A stretch of 6,716 bases of DNA from JAGXFP01 sp039714535 (GCA_039714535.1 JBDLJC010000078.1:1-6716), one strand, 5' to 3'; shown: positions 1 through 6,485, numbered from the stretch's first letter. The notes: a model not told the origin generated them from the sequence alone. A program made the numbers and translations.

Positions 1-7
1 CCTTTTT

Positions 8-42
8 TGTTGGAACTCGGTTTTGGCGAATTGATTCCAACA
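8..42. repeat. 8-base stem hairpin at left edge
   Basis: TGTTGGAA (8-15) and TTCCAACA (35-42) form a perfect 8-base stem with a 19-base loop. On the minus strand the stem is followed by A residues rather than T residues, so it is not a canonical intrinsic terminator for the operon. It could be part of the element whose repeat lies at 63-98. Confidence 0.4.
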
Positions 43-62
43 GGATACGTCATTTATTTTTT

Positions 63-98
63 CACGCTTTTCTCAAACACCACTTTTGATCATAACTC
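63..98 (-). repeat. Left copy of a cluster-flanking inverted repeat
   Basis: On the minus strand, 36 bases starting GAGTTATGATCAA and including TGGTGTTTGA match 6619-6654 at 29 of 36 positions, in inverted orientation. The copy begins 21 bases past the stop of the phosphatase gene and points outward. Both copies can be read as RVM-(I/V)-(K/N)-SGV-stop, but this may simply reflect nucleotide conservation. Confidence 0.65.
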
Positions 99-119
99 GG
101 CTCCTGCAGAGCACCCATT

Positions 120-761
120 TTATTTCACAAGTTGGGCGTGAAGTGCAACTGATGGTGATGTTAAACACCCGGCTGGAAATGGAGAGTTGCCGCCTTTGGG
201 AACGATGCCCAAGAAATTGGTACCGGTTATTCGGGCCGCATCATAATCGCTCATGGCATCGCCAATAAATAGACAACGCGGTGGGCTGAAATTTGTTTTA
301 TGAAGGATTTCGGCAACGATTTCCTCTTTGTGGCGTGGTGAGCCATGGACTTCGTTGAAATAGGACTCAAGGTTTTTTCTTTTCACAATGAGTTTTATTT
401 CCAGGTCTGGAGTTCCTGAAACAACAAAGGCTGGGGTGCTGGTCTTTTTTAATTCTGTCAGCACTTCCATCGCGCCATTAATGAAAGGCGACCGGATAAC
501 TTTTTCAAGAACCAGATCAGAGAATTTCTCGCAGAGGCTTGTCAACTCGGCGGGGGAAACTGAACTATTTAAGAGTGATTGATAAAAATAGGAGAATTTT
601 TCAAATCTTGACATCCCGCCATTGGCCAGATGATAGGCCACCACCTGCTTTTCAACTTCCGGGCCATATGAGCTGAACATGGCGGCAAATGCTTCGGTTT
701 TTACCTGAACAGAATCAAGGATTACCCCGTCAAAATCAAAAAAAACTCCCTGGAAATCCAT
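120..761 (-). CDS. HAD-superfamily phosphatase (beta-phosphoglucomutase-like)
   Basis: Probable cytoplasmic phosphate-ester hydrolase, 213 residues, a usual length for this subfamily. Seen directly: motif I FDFDGV at residues 8-13 (nucleophile D9, acid/base D11), motif II VVSGTP with S115, a motif III lysine in SPRHKEE (K145), and motif IV GDAMSDYDAA (168-177) supplying the Mg-binding acidic pair. Residues about 18-95 form the helical cap insert that sets substrate choice. It is the last gene of the minus-strand cluster, 59 bases after the epimerase stop. The ATG has only a distant AGGGA upstream, so ribosome binding looks modest. In this context it most likely removes a phosphate from a sugar or sugar-acid intermediate, the job KdsC or NeuA-linked phosphatases do elsewhere. 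A phosphomutase or phosphonatase role cannot be excluded. The fold is certain; the substrate is unknown. Confidence 0.9.
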   Translation of the reverse strand: MDFQGVFFDFDGVILDSVQVKTEAFAAMFSSYGPEVEKQVVAYHLANGGMSRFEKFSYFYQSLLNSSVSPAELTSLCEKFSDLVLEKVIRSPFINGAMEVLTELKKTSTPAFVVSGTPDLEIKLIVKRKNLESYFNEVHGSPRHKEEIVAEILHKTNFSPPRCLFIGDAMSDYDAARITGTNFLGIVPKGGNSPFPAGCLTSPSVALHAQLVK

Positions 762-820
762 GTCTGTTTTAGTCCCTGTTTTTTCTCTGGCAAGTGATGT
801 CCATTATTTATTCCAGTTGT

Positions 821-1741
821 TTAAGAGAGGTCTACCCCGTCATTGATCAGCCCCAGTTGTTCATCCTGTTCACCGTGCATTTTTTCGTAGATTTCGGCCA
901 TACAGAGTAAAAGGCCTTGCCCCATATCAATATGAGGATTGTTAACCAGCTTTTTGCCGAGTTTCGGGCTGAAATTGTAGGGGGTGATTTTATAATGGGC
1001 TTTCCGGCTGGAAGGGGTGATTTCTATCGAGATTTTGTTGCCAAGAATTTCTTTGATCATTTCCAGGAGTTCATGATATTTCATGGTTTCGGTGCCGGTA
1101 AGAATAACATTCTGGTTCTCAAACTCCGGGTCCAGAATCTTGACGCTATTCTTGGCGGCATCATCAACATGGATATATTCTCTAATTTCATCACCTGACC
1201 CGTAATAAGAGATTTTCTTTTCGGTTAAGGCCTGGTTGATCATCCGATAAATACTGTTATATTGATCGGCTCTCTCGCCGTAAAGAGAACCATAGCGTAG
1301 GCAAGTGTACGGTAATCTGAACAATTCGTTGTAGTTTTCGATCAGAGACTCACAGGCCTGTTTGCTTGTCCGGTAAAAATATCCGGAAGCACTGTAGACA
1401 TAGGCTGAGCTGGCAAAGACGAATCTTTTGATTGCAGCCTTGCGGCAGGCATCCAGAATATAAGTGGTGCCAAGTATATTGTATTTGACCGTGTCAACAG
1501 GCCGCTTGGCGCATGCATCAATATCCGCGATTCCCGCGAAATGAAAAACGATGTCATTAGCGGTGACCACTTCATCAACTTTTTGCTGGTCTAAAATGTC
1601 GCCGACAACCATCGTCTGGTTCGGTTTGATGTAAGGCGAAGGAGTAAGGTCAAAGATGGTCACTTCGTAGCCGGCCTCGGTCAGCGCGTCCGCGACATGA
1701 CTTCCAAGGAATCCTGCCCCGCCAAAAACAGCAACTCTCAT
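821..1741 (-). CDS. NAD(P)-dependent sugar epimerase/dehydratase, extended SDR
   Basis: Extended short-chain dehydrogenase of 306 residues, acting on a nucleotide-linked or free sugar in the cytoplasm. Seen directly: the Rossmann glycine motif GGAGFLG (residues 7-13), an acidic residue at the end of strand 2 (D31) favouring NAD, a GDI segment (47-49), the FHFAG segment near 66-70, the catalytic serine region SSAYVYS (111-117), the YRTSK dyad (Y123, K127), and REYIHVDDAA (187-196), typical of the UDP-glucose 4-epimerase/dTDP-glucose dehydratase group. The start ATG overlaps the stop of the upstream dehydrogenase as ATGA (1738-1741), so translation is probably coupled. The C-terminal tail after about residue 285 is acidic and low in recognisable structure. 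It could be a 4-epimerase, a 4,6-dehydratase or a reductase; the sequence does not decide which. Confidence 0.93.
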   Translation of the reverse strand: MRVAVFGGAGFLGSHVADALTEAGYEVTIFDLTPSPYIKPNQTMVVGDILDQQKVDEVVTANDIVFHFAGIADIDACAKRPVDTVKYNILGTTYILDACRKAAIKRFVFASSAYVYSASGYFYRTSKQACESLIENYNELFRLPYTCLRYGSLYGERADQYNSIYRMINQALTEKKISYYGSGDEIREYIHVDDAAKNSVKILDPEFENQNVILTGTETMKYHELLEMIKEILGNKISIEITPSSRKAHYKITPYNFSPKLGKKLVNNPHIDMGQGLLLCMAEIYEKMHGEQDEQLGLINDGVDLS

Positions 1742-2670
1742 TGGATCACCTTTAATTTCTTGAGTTCACGAAAAAGATTGTCTACCGATTGTTGTTCCAT
1801 CATCAGCCGGCCTTCCAGTGCATATGAGCCAATATGAGCAGTTAATAAGACATTGTCCAGTTCTCGCAGAGGGCCGCTATATGGTTCTTCTTCATAGCAA
1901 TCCAGGGCTGCTCCGCCCAGACGATTTTCCTTTAGCGCGTGGTAGAGCGACTCTTCATCGACCAGACCGCCGCGAGAGGTGTTGATAATGATGGCGCCCG
2001 GTTTCATCCGTTTGATTTCCGCCTGACCGAGAAGATGATGACAGGACTCTGAATATGGGACATGGATCGAGATAATATCTGATTGACTGATGATTTCATC
2101 AAAGTGCGACATATCACAACAATCATGCTCTTCAATACAGGGATCACAGCCTAGAATGCGGCAACCAAAGGCAGTCGCGAGACTGGCAACCATGCTGCCG
2201 ATCCGACCGCATCCCAGTACCCCTAATGTTTTCTGATGAAGGAGATTGCCCATGGGCCGTTGCCACTGGCCTTGGCGAATGGCTCGGTCGCCGGTATGCA
2301 GATGCCTGAGCATACAGAGGATCATCCCCATGGTCAGTTCGGCCACCGGAATAGTCGGCGCGTCCGGGGTGTTGGTCACCGTAATGCCCAGTTCTTTTGC
2401 AGCACCAAGATCAACCGAGTCCTTGCCGATACCGCATCGGGAAATAACGCCAAGACCGCTGGATTTTTCCTGGACCCGGCGGGTTAGCGGTTCAATGCCT
2501 GCAATCAAGGCGGTTGGTTGGTGTTCGGTAATTAACTGGCCCACTTCATCTTCCGTCAGTTTCCGGCCAAAGGGATTGGTGATTACCGATAGTCCTGCTT
2601 CCTGCAGGGCCTTAAGCGGGGTTGGATCATTTTTGCCGAATGATGATGTGGTGATAAGGATGGTTATCAT
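1738..2670 (-). CDS. D-isomer-specific 2-hydroxyacid dehydrogenase (phosphoglycerate dehydrogenase-like)
   Basis: NAD-dependent enzyme of 310 residues interconverting a 2-hydroxyacid and a 2-ketoacid. Seen directly: an N-terminal substrate-domain signature around SRCGIGKDSVDL (77-88), the nucleotide-binding motif GCGRIG (153-158) followed by D176 at the end of the second strand (NAD preference), catalytic Arg233 in NTSRGGLVDE, Glu262 in CYEEEP, and His279 in TAHIGS. All three catalytic residues are present, so it should be active. Length matches the short form of the family, with no regulatory ACT domain. It starts 5 bases after the aldolase stop and shares an ATGA overlap with the epimerase. 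The ribosome-binding site is weak, which fits coupled translation. Next to a pyruvate-type aldolase, it may reduce the ketoacid product or supply a hydroxyacid to the glycan; this is inference. A serine-biosynthesis role is less likely in this setting. Confidence 0.93.
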   Translation of the reverse strand: MITILITTSSFGKNDPTPLKALQEAGLSVITNPFGRKLTEDEVGQLITEHQPTALIAGIEPLTRRVQEKSSGLGVISRCGIGKDSVDLGAAKELGITVTNTPDAPTIPVAELTMGMILCMLRHLHTGDRAIRQGQWQRPMGNLLHQKTLGVLGCGRIGSMVASLATAFGCRILGCDPCIEEHDCCDMSHFDEIISQSDIISIHVPYSESCHHLLGQAEIKRMKPGAIIINTSRGGLVDEESLYHALKENRLGGAALDCYEEEPYSGPLRELDNVLLTAHIGSYALEGRLMMEQQSVDNLFRELKKLKVIQ

Positions 2671-2675
2671 AGTCG

Positions 2676-3446
2676 CTAGCTTTTCTGGCTGAGATTATTG
2701 ATGTGTTTCCCGGTGGCCCGGCATTGCTCGCCGAGCATCAGGATGTCGAGGCTGTGGGCGATAAAAAGATAGCCATCGGCGATCTTTTTATCCAATTCAG
2801 CCAGATCAGGGGGAATAACATGAAAACCGGATAAAGCACCCCGATCTTGCGCTACTTTCCGGACCTGCTCGAGGGCAGCTTTGACCTCAGGATGGTCGAA
2901 TTGTCCCGGAACGCCCAATGAGCCGGAGAGATCGTAAGGGCCTATGATAAAGCCATCCACGCCTTCCACGCTTAAAATTGCTTCCAGATTCTCTACCGCC
3001 TTGATATGTTCGACCTGCACGATGACGGTCGAGTCCTGCTGGTTCCATTGGCGGTAGCCCTCGAAATCAGCCCCGTATTTCTGAGCCCGGGCCAGACCGA
3101 CGCCCCGAAAACCTAAGGGCGGATATTTTACTGAGGCCACGGCCTGAGCCGCATCTTCCCGGGAATTAACCATGGGCACGATGACGCCATGCGCTCCGGA
3201 ATCCATAACCCTTTTGATCAAATTCGGTTGATTATGCCCGACCCGTACCAGAGGGGTCACCCCACAAAGCTCGATAACCCGGATCAGTTCCTGGGCATCT
3301 TTTACGGTTATGGAGCTGTGCTCCATATCAATGGTGAGCCAGTCGTAGCCGGCCCGGGCCATGATCTCGGCAATGGCGGTGTTGGCCAGGGTAATCCAAG
3401 AGCCAATGGTAAGTTGCCGTTTTCTGATCTTTTCTTTCAGCATCAT
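2676..3446 (-). CDS. HpcH/HpaI-family class II (metal-dependent) 2-oxoacid aldolase
   Basis: Divalent-metal aldolase of 256 residues, the normal length of HpaI/GarL-type enzymes, which reversibly join pyruvate to an aldehyde to give a 4-hydroxy-2-oxoacid. Seen directly: TIDMEHS (38-44) carrying the base-like His43, Arg68 in PLVRV for pyruvate binding, VPMVNSREDA (90-99), FRGVG (113-117), VQVEH with metal ligand Glu146, and GVDGFIIGPYDLSGSLG (162-178) with metal ligand Asp172. No key residue is missing. An AAGGA ribosome-binding site lies 5 bases upstream of the first ATG; a second ATG follows immediately. It lies 9 bases after the DUF115 gene and 5 bases before the dehydrogenase. The gene is visibly GC-rich compared with the glycosyltransferase upstream. 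In catabolism this family cleaves sugar-acid or aromatic-derived products. In a glycan cluster the synthetic direction, giving a 3-deoxy-2-ulosonate, is plausible but unproven. Confidence 0.93.
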   Translation of the reverse strand: MMLKEKIRKRQLTIGSWITLANTAIAEIMARAGYDWLTIDMEHSSITVKDAQELIRVIELCGVTPLVRVGHNQPNLIKRVMDSGAHGVIVPMVNSREDAAQAVASVKYPPLGFRGVGLARAQKYGADFEGYRQWNQQDSTVIVQVEHIKAVENLEAILSVEGVDGFIIGPYDLSGSLGVPGQFDHPEVKAALEQVRKVAQDRGALSGFHVIPPDLAELDKKIADGYLFIAHSLDILMLGEQCRATGKHINNLSQKS

Positions 3447-3451
3447 TTAGA

Positions 3452-3456
3452 TCCTT
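3452..3456 (-). promoter_or_regulatory. Ribosome binding site of the aldolase gene
   Basis: AAGGA on the minus strand, 5 bases before the ATG at 3446-3444. It overlaps the TAA stop of the upstream DUF115 gene by one base, so terminating and initiating ribosomes meet there. This supports the first of the two adjacent ATG codons as the start. Confidence 0.6.
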
Positions 3457-4304
3457 TATGATTCGAGAAAATCTTTAAGCGATTTTCGGGGAAAAACCTC
3501 AAGCTTGCCCCCGTCCGTACAGTTGACGATTTCCCGGTCAAATTGTTCGTATATATCCCGAGCGGTTTCATAATGAATTTCAGAGCCAGCAAGATCGGGA
3601 AGCTGCCATTCAACGCCATCCGCGAAATATTTTGGGTGGAAATGGTTCGGGTCAGTTGCCCCGGCGGTAACGGTTTTGTTGGCCGGACCTTTGGAGGTAA
3701 AGGAGTGGTCACAGCCAACTAAAGCCACTTGCTGAAATCCCATATGAAAGGCCAGCTGCATGGCAACATAGGTTACGGTATATCCTTGGTTAATAGATAT
3801 AGAGCAGTTCCTGGCAAATTGTCTGGTACTGCCGCGGGCCGAATGCAGAAAAATAACATTATCCCTCAATTTCACCCAATTGGTTCCAGGATAATTAAGG
3901 AAGAGGGGGATGTTGGTATTATTGTAGAATTCAGCATTTTGCTCGATAACAAAAGGGTTTACGGCAACTATAGTGGCTGGACGGAAGGTGTTTTTGTCGA
4001 AAAGGAGATTGATTTTATTTAAACCGAAAGTAAAAACATTAGCATGTTCGAGAAGCTTAAAATCGACCTTGTTAAGACTGGGACCATTGCAAAGAATAAC
4101 GGCCTTTTCGCCATGATGGCTACTGAGCAATTTATTCATCCTTTTTCTCGATGACCATGAATACGGGTGTAGGTCCCATATTAAGCGATCGATAACAATG
4201 GACATTGTCAACCGCGCTTTTATTATAATGGACGCTGCCAACCGCGCTGCTATGAGGTATGGAATAATTTTTCCTTTGCGCGGATTGTGGTTTTTTTCAT
4301 TCAT
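3456..4304 (-). CDS. DUF115/MptE-like protein, candidate CMP-sugar glycosyltransferase
   Basis: 282-residue protein with the core of the DUF115 (6-hydroxymethylpterin diphosphokinase MptE-like) family, found in flagellin-glycosylation Maf proteins and polysaccharide loci. Seen directly: the nucleotide-loop-like motif ILCNGPSL (70-77), VALVGCDHSF (193-202), DPNHFHPKYF (218-227) and NCTDGGKLEVFPRK (261-274), in the order expected for the family. The N-terminal 45 residues are hydrophobic but studded with Arg/Lys and contain a 10-residue tandem repeat (residues 20-29 and 30-39). This looks more like an amphipathic membrane-contacting helix than a transmembrane segment. Its ATG overlaps the stop of the cytidylyltransferase gene as ATGA. 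Known: Maf-type proteins with this domain are thought to transfer nonulosonic acids and resemble sialyltransferases. Inferred: this protein uses the CMP-sugar made by its neighbour. The folate/pterin name is unlikely to describe its role here. Confidence 0.85.
   Translation of the reverse strand: MNEKNHNPRKGKIIPYLIAARLAASIIIKARLTMSIVIDRLIWDLHPYSWSSRKRMNKLLSSHHGEKAVILCNGPSLNKVDFKLLEHANVFTFGLNKINLLFDKNTFRPATIVAVNPFVIEQNAEFYNNTNIPLFLNYPGTNWVKLRDNVIFLHSARGSTRQFARNCSISINQGYTVTYVAMQLAFHMGFQQVALVGCDHSFTSKGPANKTVTAGATDPNHFHPKYFADGVEWQLPDLAGSEIHYETARDIYEQFDREIVNCTDGGKLEVFPRKSLKDFLES
4188..4247 (-). repeat. 30-base in-frame tandem duplication in the DUF115 gene
   Basis: Two adjacent 30-base units (4218-4247 and 4188-4217) match at 22 of 30 positions. 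They encode ARLAASIIIK followed by ARLTMSIVID. The best-conserved half is the GGAC...CAACCGCGC part as read on the plus strand. The duplication keeps the reading frame and lengthens the N-terminal helix by 10 residues. Confidence 0.75.
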
Positions 4305-4987
4305 ATTTTTTTTGCCATCCTGCTTCGATAGAGTGTTTCAGCCATAATCCAGTCATCTTCTTCGTCAATATCAATGGCTTCCAGCTTATCCATGACAAAC
4401 ATTTTTGGCTTGAGGCCGATTCTCTTGTTGCTTGCTGCTGTAAAAGATGCTTTCGAGAAAAGGAAAATATTTGAATTTTCCTCGAAAAGTGTCGGCAGAT
4501 CCTGGGTTCGCAAGAGTTCTCCTTGGTTGTGGTTGACCGGTTCGCCGGATTCCCAGAACAACCGACTCTGGATTTGTGTTACTGAAAAAAGAGAATCGAA
4601 TTGTTGCAAAGAAGCGAAATAATCGGCCATGGCTCTTTCCATGGTCGTTAAAGTTAACAGGGGATTGGTGCTGTGGGTTTGGAGGAAATGTTTTCCATCG
4701 GTTTGGCTGATATCGTAGGCGATAATATCATTCATGGCCACAAAGTCGCCGCAGAGATTTTCAGGTCGTCTATGGATTTTGGCCTTTGAAAAATTCTTCA
4801 AGGCATCTTCCGCAATTTTATCACTATCGGTATTAATAATGATTTCATTTACATAAGCAGATTTTTCCAGAACATCGGCAACCATATGAAAAAGTGGCTT
4901 GCCGCCGAAAACCCGGATATTCTTATTTGGAATCCTCTCCGAATGCCCCTTCATGGGTAACAGTGCTGTTACTTTTGGATGTGCCAT
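4301..4987 (-). CDS. Acylneuraminate/KDO-type cytidylyltransferase (CMP-sugar synthetase)
   Basis: 228-residue nucleotidyltransferase of the CTP_transf_3 (NeuA/KdsB-like) family, which couples a 2-keto sugar acid to CTP with release of pyrophosphate. Seen directly: the N-terminal CTP loop LLPMKGHSERIPNKN (9-23), the NTDSD segment (52-56), RPENLCGD (74-81), QTHSTNPL (103-110, in place of the usual LQPTSPL), EENSNIFLFSK (169-179), and the metal-binding DID at 206-208. The loop carries S-x-R-x-P-x-K rather than the R-x-G-S-K of classical NeuA, so it sits between the NeuA and KdsB patterns. It begins 58 bases after the glycosyltransferase stop with a weak GGAAAA-like site, and ends in an ATGA overlap with the DUF115 gene. 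It provides the activated donor for the cluster. Neu5Ac, Kdo, legionaminate, pseudaminate or a novel acid cannot be told apart. No neuB-type synthase accompanies it. Confidence 0.9.
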   Translation of the reverse strand: MAHPKVTALLPMKGHSERIPNKNIRVFGGKPLFHMVADVLEKSAYVNEIIINTDSDKIAEDALKNFSKAKIHRRPENLCGDFVAMNDIIAYDISQTDGKHFLQTHSTNPLLTLTTMERAMADYFASLQQFDSLFSVTQIQSRLFWESGEPVNHNQGELLRTQDLPTLFEENSNIFLFSKASFTAASNKRIGLKPKMFVMDKLEAIDIDEEDDWIMAETLYRSRMAKKI

Positions 4988-5021
4988 ATATTGTTTTCCA
5001 TTTCTTGCAAAGTACTTTTAA

Positions 5022-5033
5022 AAATTGCAATTT
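5022..5033. repeat. 12-base perfect palindrome between glycosyltransferase and cytidylyltransferase
   Basis: AAATTGCAATTT is its own reverse complement and lies in the 58-base gap between two cluster genes. It is AT-rich and short, so it may be chance. It has neither the GC stem nor the T tract of a terminator. An internal operator is possible but not supported further. Confidence 0.35.
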
Positions 5034-5045
5034 CAAGTGATGGAG

Positions 5046-6272
5046 TTAAGTTGTCAATTTGCACATATGATCAATAAAATTATTCCTTATCCTGTGTATG
5101 TCAAACTCGGAAAGAGCGATTTGTCTGGCGTGTTCAGCATATTGTCGACCTTTCTGGGCGTTACTGTTCAATTCTTTGATGGCAGCCCCAATTTTTTCAG
5201 GGTTTGCATCCGTAACTACTTTTCCTGCTGAATGGTTTTGCAGAAATTGGACACTGTTTTCCCAAGAGGGACCAATACATAATATAGGGGTCCCGGATAC
5301 CATATACTCAGGGAGCTTATTCTGGAAAGAGTATTCTGTATATGCTTTGGATTTTTTATCAAAGTTTCTTGCAAGGACCAACAAGTCTGTTTGCTGTAAC
5401 AGGTGGCGATATGCTTGAGTCGGCAGATACCCCTGAACCTTTATTCCTTCATATTTTCCCGCAATACGCCGTGCAAACGAGAGATAACAATCCTGTACAT
5501 TAAGCACTAACTCATACTGATCTTCCCCTTGGCTGTTTAAACTATTTACAGCTTGGGCAAGAGGCCAGGCAACTGCACCTTCTTTTTCTTGAGCAAGTGA
5601 TCCTGCGAGTACGATACGAAAAATGTTACGGTCAATGTTCGTGTTTGTTTTTTTTGTCTTCGAACTAGACCATAATGACGGGTCAATACCATTGTGAAGT
5701 GATATAAAGTGACTTTTATATCGTTTTGAAAATGCTTTAGCCATTTTTGATGAGATGGCAAAATTAAGATTGGAGAGGTTTAAAATCTCCCGAAGGCGGT
5801 GCGCAAAAATAGGCTTTACAATATAACGCTCAAAAGGGTTAGGGGAAGCGGCAAACAGTCGCTCATAATCATCCATTATATGACATGCCATTGGAAGTTT
5901 CAGGTTTCTGGCAAGTTTACAACCTATGTCGGTAAAGAAAAGGGGGTGGCCAACAATTCTTGTATACAGAAGATCAGGTTCAAATTGCCGTACTGTGTTA
6001 AGGAGGTTTTTCCAGTTAAGACAGTACAAGTCAGCGAATTTCGTTCGGTGGAATATTGCCCCTAAAGGGGGCGGAATATTGCTACCACTTTTTGGCCTGA
6101 AATATTGCGTATAGGATGAAGTTATCTCATCTTCAGGAATAATCGTAGAAATCTGGAGCAAATTTTCAGGGGGCCAGTCATTAAACAAGGTGGCAAGAAG
6201 GCTTCCCGTGGCATTGCTGCAACTTAAAGAAGTCATGGAGATAACAGCTATGCGGGGAAGGGGTTGGTTCAA
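5046..6272 (-). CDS. Glycosyltransferase, GT4/GT-B fold
   Basis: 408-residue glycosyltransferase with a two-domain GT-B layout. Seen directly: the N-terminal domain opening IAVISM (8-13); the ISSKMAKAF segment (173-181) and the HNGIDP motif (193-198), characteristic of GT4 enzymes; the start of the C-terminal domain VLAGSL (221-226); VQGYLP (279-284); and the nucleotide-binding region TEYSFQNKLPEYMVSGTPI (312-330), with Lys319 and Glu322 in the family positions. No signal peptide or transmembrane segment is seen, so it should act at the inner face of the membrane on a lipid-linked or growing glycan. The start is TTG at 6272-6270. An in-frame TAA lies 18 bases upstream of it and a GGAG site sits 6 bases upstream, so no earlier start exists. 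It is first in the operon within this window and AT-rich compared with the aldolase and dehydrogenase. Donor and acceptor are unknown. Confidence 0.9.
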   Translation of the reverse strand: MNQPLPRIAVISMTSLSCSNATGSLLATLFNDWPPENLLQISTIIPEDEITSSYTQYFRPKSGSNIPPPLGAIFHRTKFADLYCLNWKNLLNTVRQFEPDLLYTRIVGHPLFFTDIGCKLARNLKLPMACHIMDDYERLFAASPNPFERYIVKPIFAHRLREILNLSNLNFAISSKMAKAFSKRYKSHFISLHNGIDPSLWSSSKTKKTNTNIDRNIFRIVLAGSLAQEKEGAVAWPLAQAVNSLNSQGEDQYELVLNVQDCYLSFARRIAGKYEGIKVQGYLPTQAYRHLLQQTDLLVLARNFDKKSKAYTEYSFQNKLPEYMVSGTPILCIGPSWENSVQFLQNHSAGKVVTDANPEKIGAAIKELNSNAQKGRQYAEHARQIALSEFDIHRIRNNFIDHMCKLTT

Positions 6273-6485
6273 GAGTGGCTCCGTGAATTGTTAGCCCTAT
6301 TAGTTAGGTGGCGGTATTTGTTGTTCGAAATTTCCGGCTCCCTGGACCCGAAAAAACAAGATGGTGAAATTTTATTAGGTATATCACTGCTGTCTCATAG
6401 TTGATCAATAAAAACAGGCCCGGAAGATCCGATGTTGTTATAATGTGTTCGACGAAAACCATTATAAAACAAGGGGTTCCGAGCC
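6273..6485. other. Non-coding upstream region of the cluster
   Basis: No convincing gene is present on either strand. The only minus-strand open frame (6304-6492, 62 codons) has no family features and runs into the antisense of the transposase remnant. The region must carry the 5' leader, and probably the promoter, of the minus-strand operon unless transcription enters from further right. TATAAT-like hexamers occur on the minus strand at 6461-6466 and 6493-6498, but neither has a good -35 partner at the usual distance. The stretch next to the transposase start presumably includes the left end of the IS4-type element. I cannot fix its boundary. Confidence 0.5.
6279..6282 (-). promoter_or_regulatory. 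Ribosome binding site deciding the TTG start of the glycosyltransferase
   Basis: GGAG on the minus strand, 6 bases from the TTG at 6272-6270. The frame upstream is closed by a TAA, and the next in-frame ATG is residue 13, inside the first strand of the Rossmann-like domain. TTG is therefore the best start. Confidence 0.6.

Noticed and set aside
8..42. Integron attC-like site suggested by the GTTGGAA/TTCCAAC arms
   Set aside because: The arms do not fit the RYYYAAC/GTTRRRY core pattern, and no integrase or cassette array is visible.
1..119. Intrinsic terminator after the phosphatase gene
   Set aside because: The 8-42 stem is followed by A residues in the direction of transcription, and the small GCTC/GAGC stem near 101-113 has no T tract. 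No terminator is supported.
1..141. Plus-strand frame open from the left edge for 46 codons
   Set aside because: It has no start in the window and no family match. It runs through the repeat and overlaps the 3' end of the phosphatase gene on the other strand. It is probably chance or part of the flanking element.
1342..1578. Minus-strand 78-codon frame inside the epimerase gene, and plus-strand frames within other genes
   Set aside because: These are shadow frames of genes with clear catalytic motifs, and they lack features of their own.
6389..6406. Possible promoter on the minus strand with TTGATC as -35 (6401-6406)
   Set aside because: The best -10 candidates downstream are GATATA at 17 bases and TATACC at 19 bases. 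Both are poor matches to the consensus.
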